DNA from: Pseudomonas sp. Teo4
GTDB lineage: Bacteria; Pseudomonadota; Gammaproteobacteria; Pseudomonadales; Pseudomonadaceae
DNA: 64,000 nt
Reading direction: 5' to 3'
Assembly (NCBI RefSeq): GCF_034387475.1
Contig: NZ_JAXCIL010000001.1
Span: forward strand, 2,852,001 to 2,916,000
A program made the position numbers and the translations under genes. Under the pieces are notes generated by a model. The model worked only from the letters and a program-made list of their open reading frames with translations, did not search any database and was not told the origin of the DNA. Shown here piece by piece: positions 62,748-64,000 of the stretch; the first letter of the stretch is position 1, and each line of letters starts with the position of its first letter.

Positions 62748-63299
62748 TCAGTTGCCGATATTTCCGAGCGCCTGGTTCAATGCCAGGACATTGACCACAG
62801 GCGGGCCGATCAATGGCCGAAGGGTGGCCTCTTCCACCAAGGCTTGCAAGCGCTCGACGGGCACTTGCCGGGCCGCCGCCACACGTGGCAGCTGATAGGC
62901 CACGGCTTCAGGCGGCAGATGCGGGTCCAGGCCGCTGCCAGAGGTGGTCACTAGCGCCAGCGGTACGCCCCCTTGCGCGGATTGGTAAAGCGCCGCCGCA
63001 TCCCCCTTCACCCGCTCAGCCAACGCCGGGTTGCTTGGCGAAAGGTTGCTCGCGCTGCTCGCCACGGTGGCATAGGCACCCGCCGAAGGACGCGAGTGGA
63101 ACCAGCCATCGCCCTGGAAGTCCTGGGCGATCAACGCCGAGCCACGCACCTGGCCTTGGCTGTCGCGCACCAGGCTGCCATTGGCCTGTCCGGGGAAGGC
63201 AACCTGGGCAATGCCCGTCACCGCCAGGGGATACAACGCGCCGGTGACCAGGGTCATCAGCAGGGCCAGGCTCATCGCCGGACGCAGGTAGGTGTTCAT
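62748..63299 (-). CDS. kdpC: potassium-transporting ATPase subunit KdpC
   Basis: This 183-residue subunit has one N-terminal membrane helix (about 9-30, [20 protein letters not shown]). A periplasmic domain follows with [21 protein letters not shown] (about 52-72), [10 protein letters not shown] and [13 protein letters not shown] motifs that are diagnostic of KdpC. It stabilises the KdpFABC complex. The ATG at 63299 is chosen because the membrane helix follows at once. It lies 10 bp after kdpB, with a REP pair separating it from kdpD. Confidence 0.95.
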   Translation of the reverse strand: MNTYLRPAMSLALLMTLVTGALYPLAVTGIAQVAFPGQANGSLVRDSQGQVRGSALIAQDFQGDGWFHSRPSAGAYATVASSASNLSPSNPALAERVKGDAAALYQSAQGGVPLALVTTSGSGLDPHLPPEAVAYQLPRVAAARQVPVERLQALVEEATLRPLIGPPVVNVLALNQALGNIGN

Positions 63300-63309
63300 G
63301 TCGGCCTCC

Positions 63310-64000
63310 TCAGACCAGGTGCAGTGCATTGAGCAACATGTCGATGAGCTTGATCCCGGCAAACGGCACGATGAGCCCGCCCACGCCGTAGATCAGCAGG
63401 TTGCGCCGCAGCAGCTGGGCCGCACTCGCCGCCTGCACCCGCACACCGCGCAGGGCGAGTGGGATCAGCACGATGATGATCAGCGCGTTGAACACGATCG
63501 CCGACAATATCGCGCTTTGCGGGCTGGCCAGGTGCATCAGGTTGAGCACGCCCAATTGCGGATAGATGGCGGCGAACAGCGCCGGAAGAATGGCGAAGTA
63601 CTTGGCCACGTCGTTGGCGATGGAGAAGGTGGTGAGCGCACCGCGGGTCACCAGCAACTCCTTGCCCACCTGAACCACATCCAGCAGCTTGGTCGGGTCG
63701 CTGTCCAGGTCGACCATGTTGGCCGCCTCACGCGCCGCCTGAGTGCCATCGTTCATGGCCATGCCCACATCCGCCTGGGCCAGCGCCGGGGCATCGTTGG
63801 CACCATCGCCGCACATGGCCACCAGGCGCCCGTCGTTCTGCTCCTGGCGAATGCGCGCCAGCTTCTTCTCGGGCGTGGCTTCGGCCAGCACATCGTCCAC
63901 CCCCGCCTCGGCAGCGATGGCCGCAGCGGTCAGGGGGTTGTCGCCGGTCACCATCACGGTGCGAATGCCCAGCTTGCGCAGCTCGGCGAAGCGCTCGCGA
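63310..64000 (-). CDS. kdpB: potassium-transporting ATPase subunit KdpB (C-terminal part)
   Basis: The window ends inside this gene, so only the C-terminal 229 residues or so are seen. The first visible part continues [20 protein letters not shown], the P-type ATPase hinge. [20 protein letters not shown] follows, and then the membrane helices of the C-terminal block ([36 protein letters not shown]). KdpB couples ATP hydrolysis to K+ uptake. The stop lies 10 bp before kdpC. The start lies beyond the right end of the window; kdpA and kdpF would lie further out. Confidence 0.95.
   Translation of the reverse strand, partial: RERFAELRKLGIRTVMVTGDNPLTAAAIAAEAGVDDVLAEATPEKKLARIRQEQNDGRLVAMCGDGANDAPALAQADVGMAMNDGTQAAREAANMVDLDSDPTKLLDVVQVGKELLVTRGALTTFSIANDVAKYFAILPALFAAIYPQLGVLNLMHLASPQSAILSAIVFNALIIIVLIPLALRGVRVQAASAAQLLRRNLLIYGVGGLIVPFAGIKLIDMLLNALHLV

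Overview
The window reads as chromosome of a fluorescent Pseudomonas, most likely the P. putida group. The grounds are the high GC content, a convergent pair of REP units with the P. putida-type core (GGGAGCGGGTTTACCCGCG), and many gene families typical of that group (SfnB, DctA with TtdAB, Kdp, CsrA/Rsm, SohB). No phage, plasmid replicon, transposase, integrase or CRISPR array was seen. Three tRNA genes (Leu-UAA, Cys-GCA, Ser-UGA) are present.

Layout. 1-4.7 kb: two small hypothetical proteins, a nitronate monooxygenase, the molybdate transporter modABC behind a ModE-like operator, and a csrA/rsm gene with a GGA-rich leader. 4.8-7.8 kb: a three-gene signalling operon (PAS histidine kinase, double-domain KaiC-like ATPase, stand-alone receiver). 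7.8-9.5 kb: tRNA-Leu, DoxX, an acidic micro-protein, two tandem terminator-bearing units and tRNA-Cys. 9.6-14.8 kb: sohB, then a histidine phosphatase, an SCP2 protein, an APH-like phosphotransferase, an SDR and a methyltransferase. 14.8-22.6 kb: small lipoproteins, two diguanylate cyclases, an SLC13-type permease, a TSUP exporter and a LysR regulator. 22.7-30 kb: a 219-bp palindromic repeat, a 27-codon membrane micro-ORF, a tartrate dehydratase/dicarboxylate uptake operon (dctA-ttdA-ttdB) with a divergent LysR gene, and a chemoreceptor of unusual topology. 30-34.3 kb: a sulfur-scavenging operon sfnB-metI-metQ-metN behind a sigma-54-type promoter.

34.3-45 kb is an accessory stretch of visibly lower GC: a patatin-like lipase, chrBA chromate resistance, a His-tailed MFS exporter, an orphan histidine kinase, a membrane-anchor gene broken by an in-frame TAG, HupE/UreJ, a His-rich exported protein, a CsoR/RcnR/FrmR-type repressor and a TraX-like protein. 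It ends at the 3' end of tRNA-Ser. Two near-identical C6-7/G5 operators lie inside the -35/-10 spacers of the MFS and repressor promoters, so the two halves of the cluster look like one metal-responsive regulon.

45-64 kb returns to core-like sequence: a YccA homologue, an NCS2 purine/uracil permease, an Fsr-like MFS pump with an AraC regulator, two tandem sulfonate-type binding proteins with no transporter, and a CecR-like TetR gene divergent from a ybhG-ybhF-ybhS-ybhR export operon that also carries its own outer-membrane factor. A second copy of the palindromic repeat follows, then kdpE, kdpD, kdpC and the 3' part of kdpB on the minus strand.
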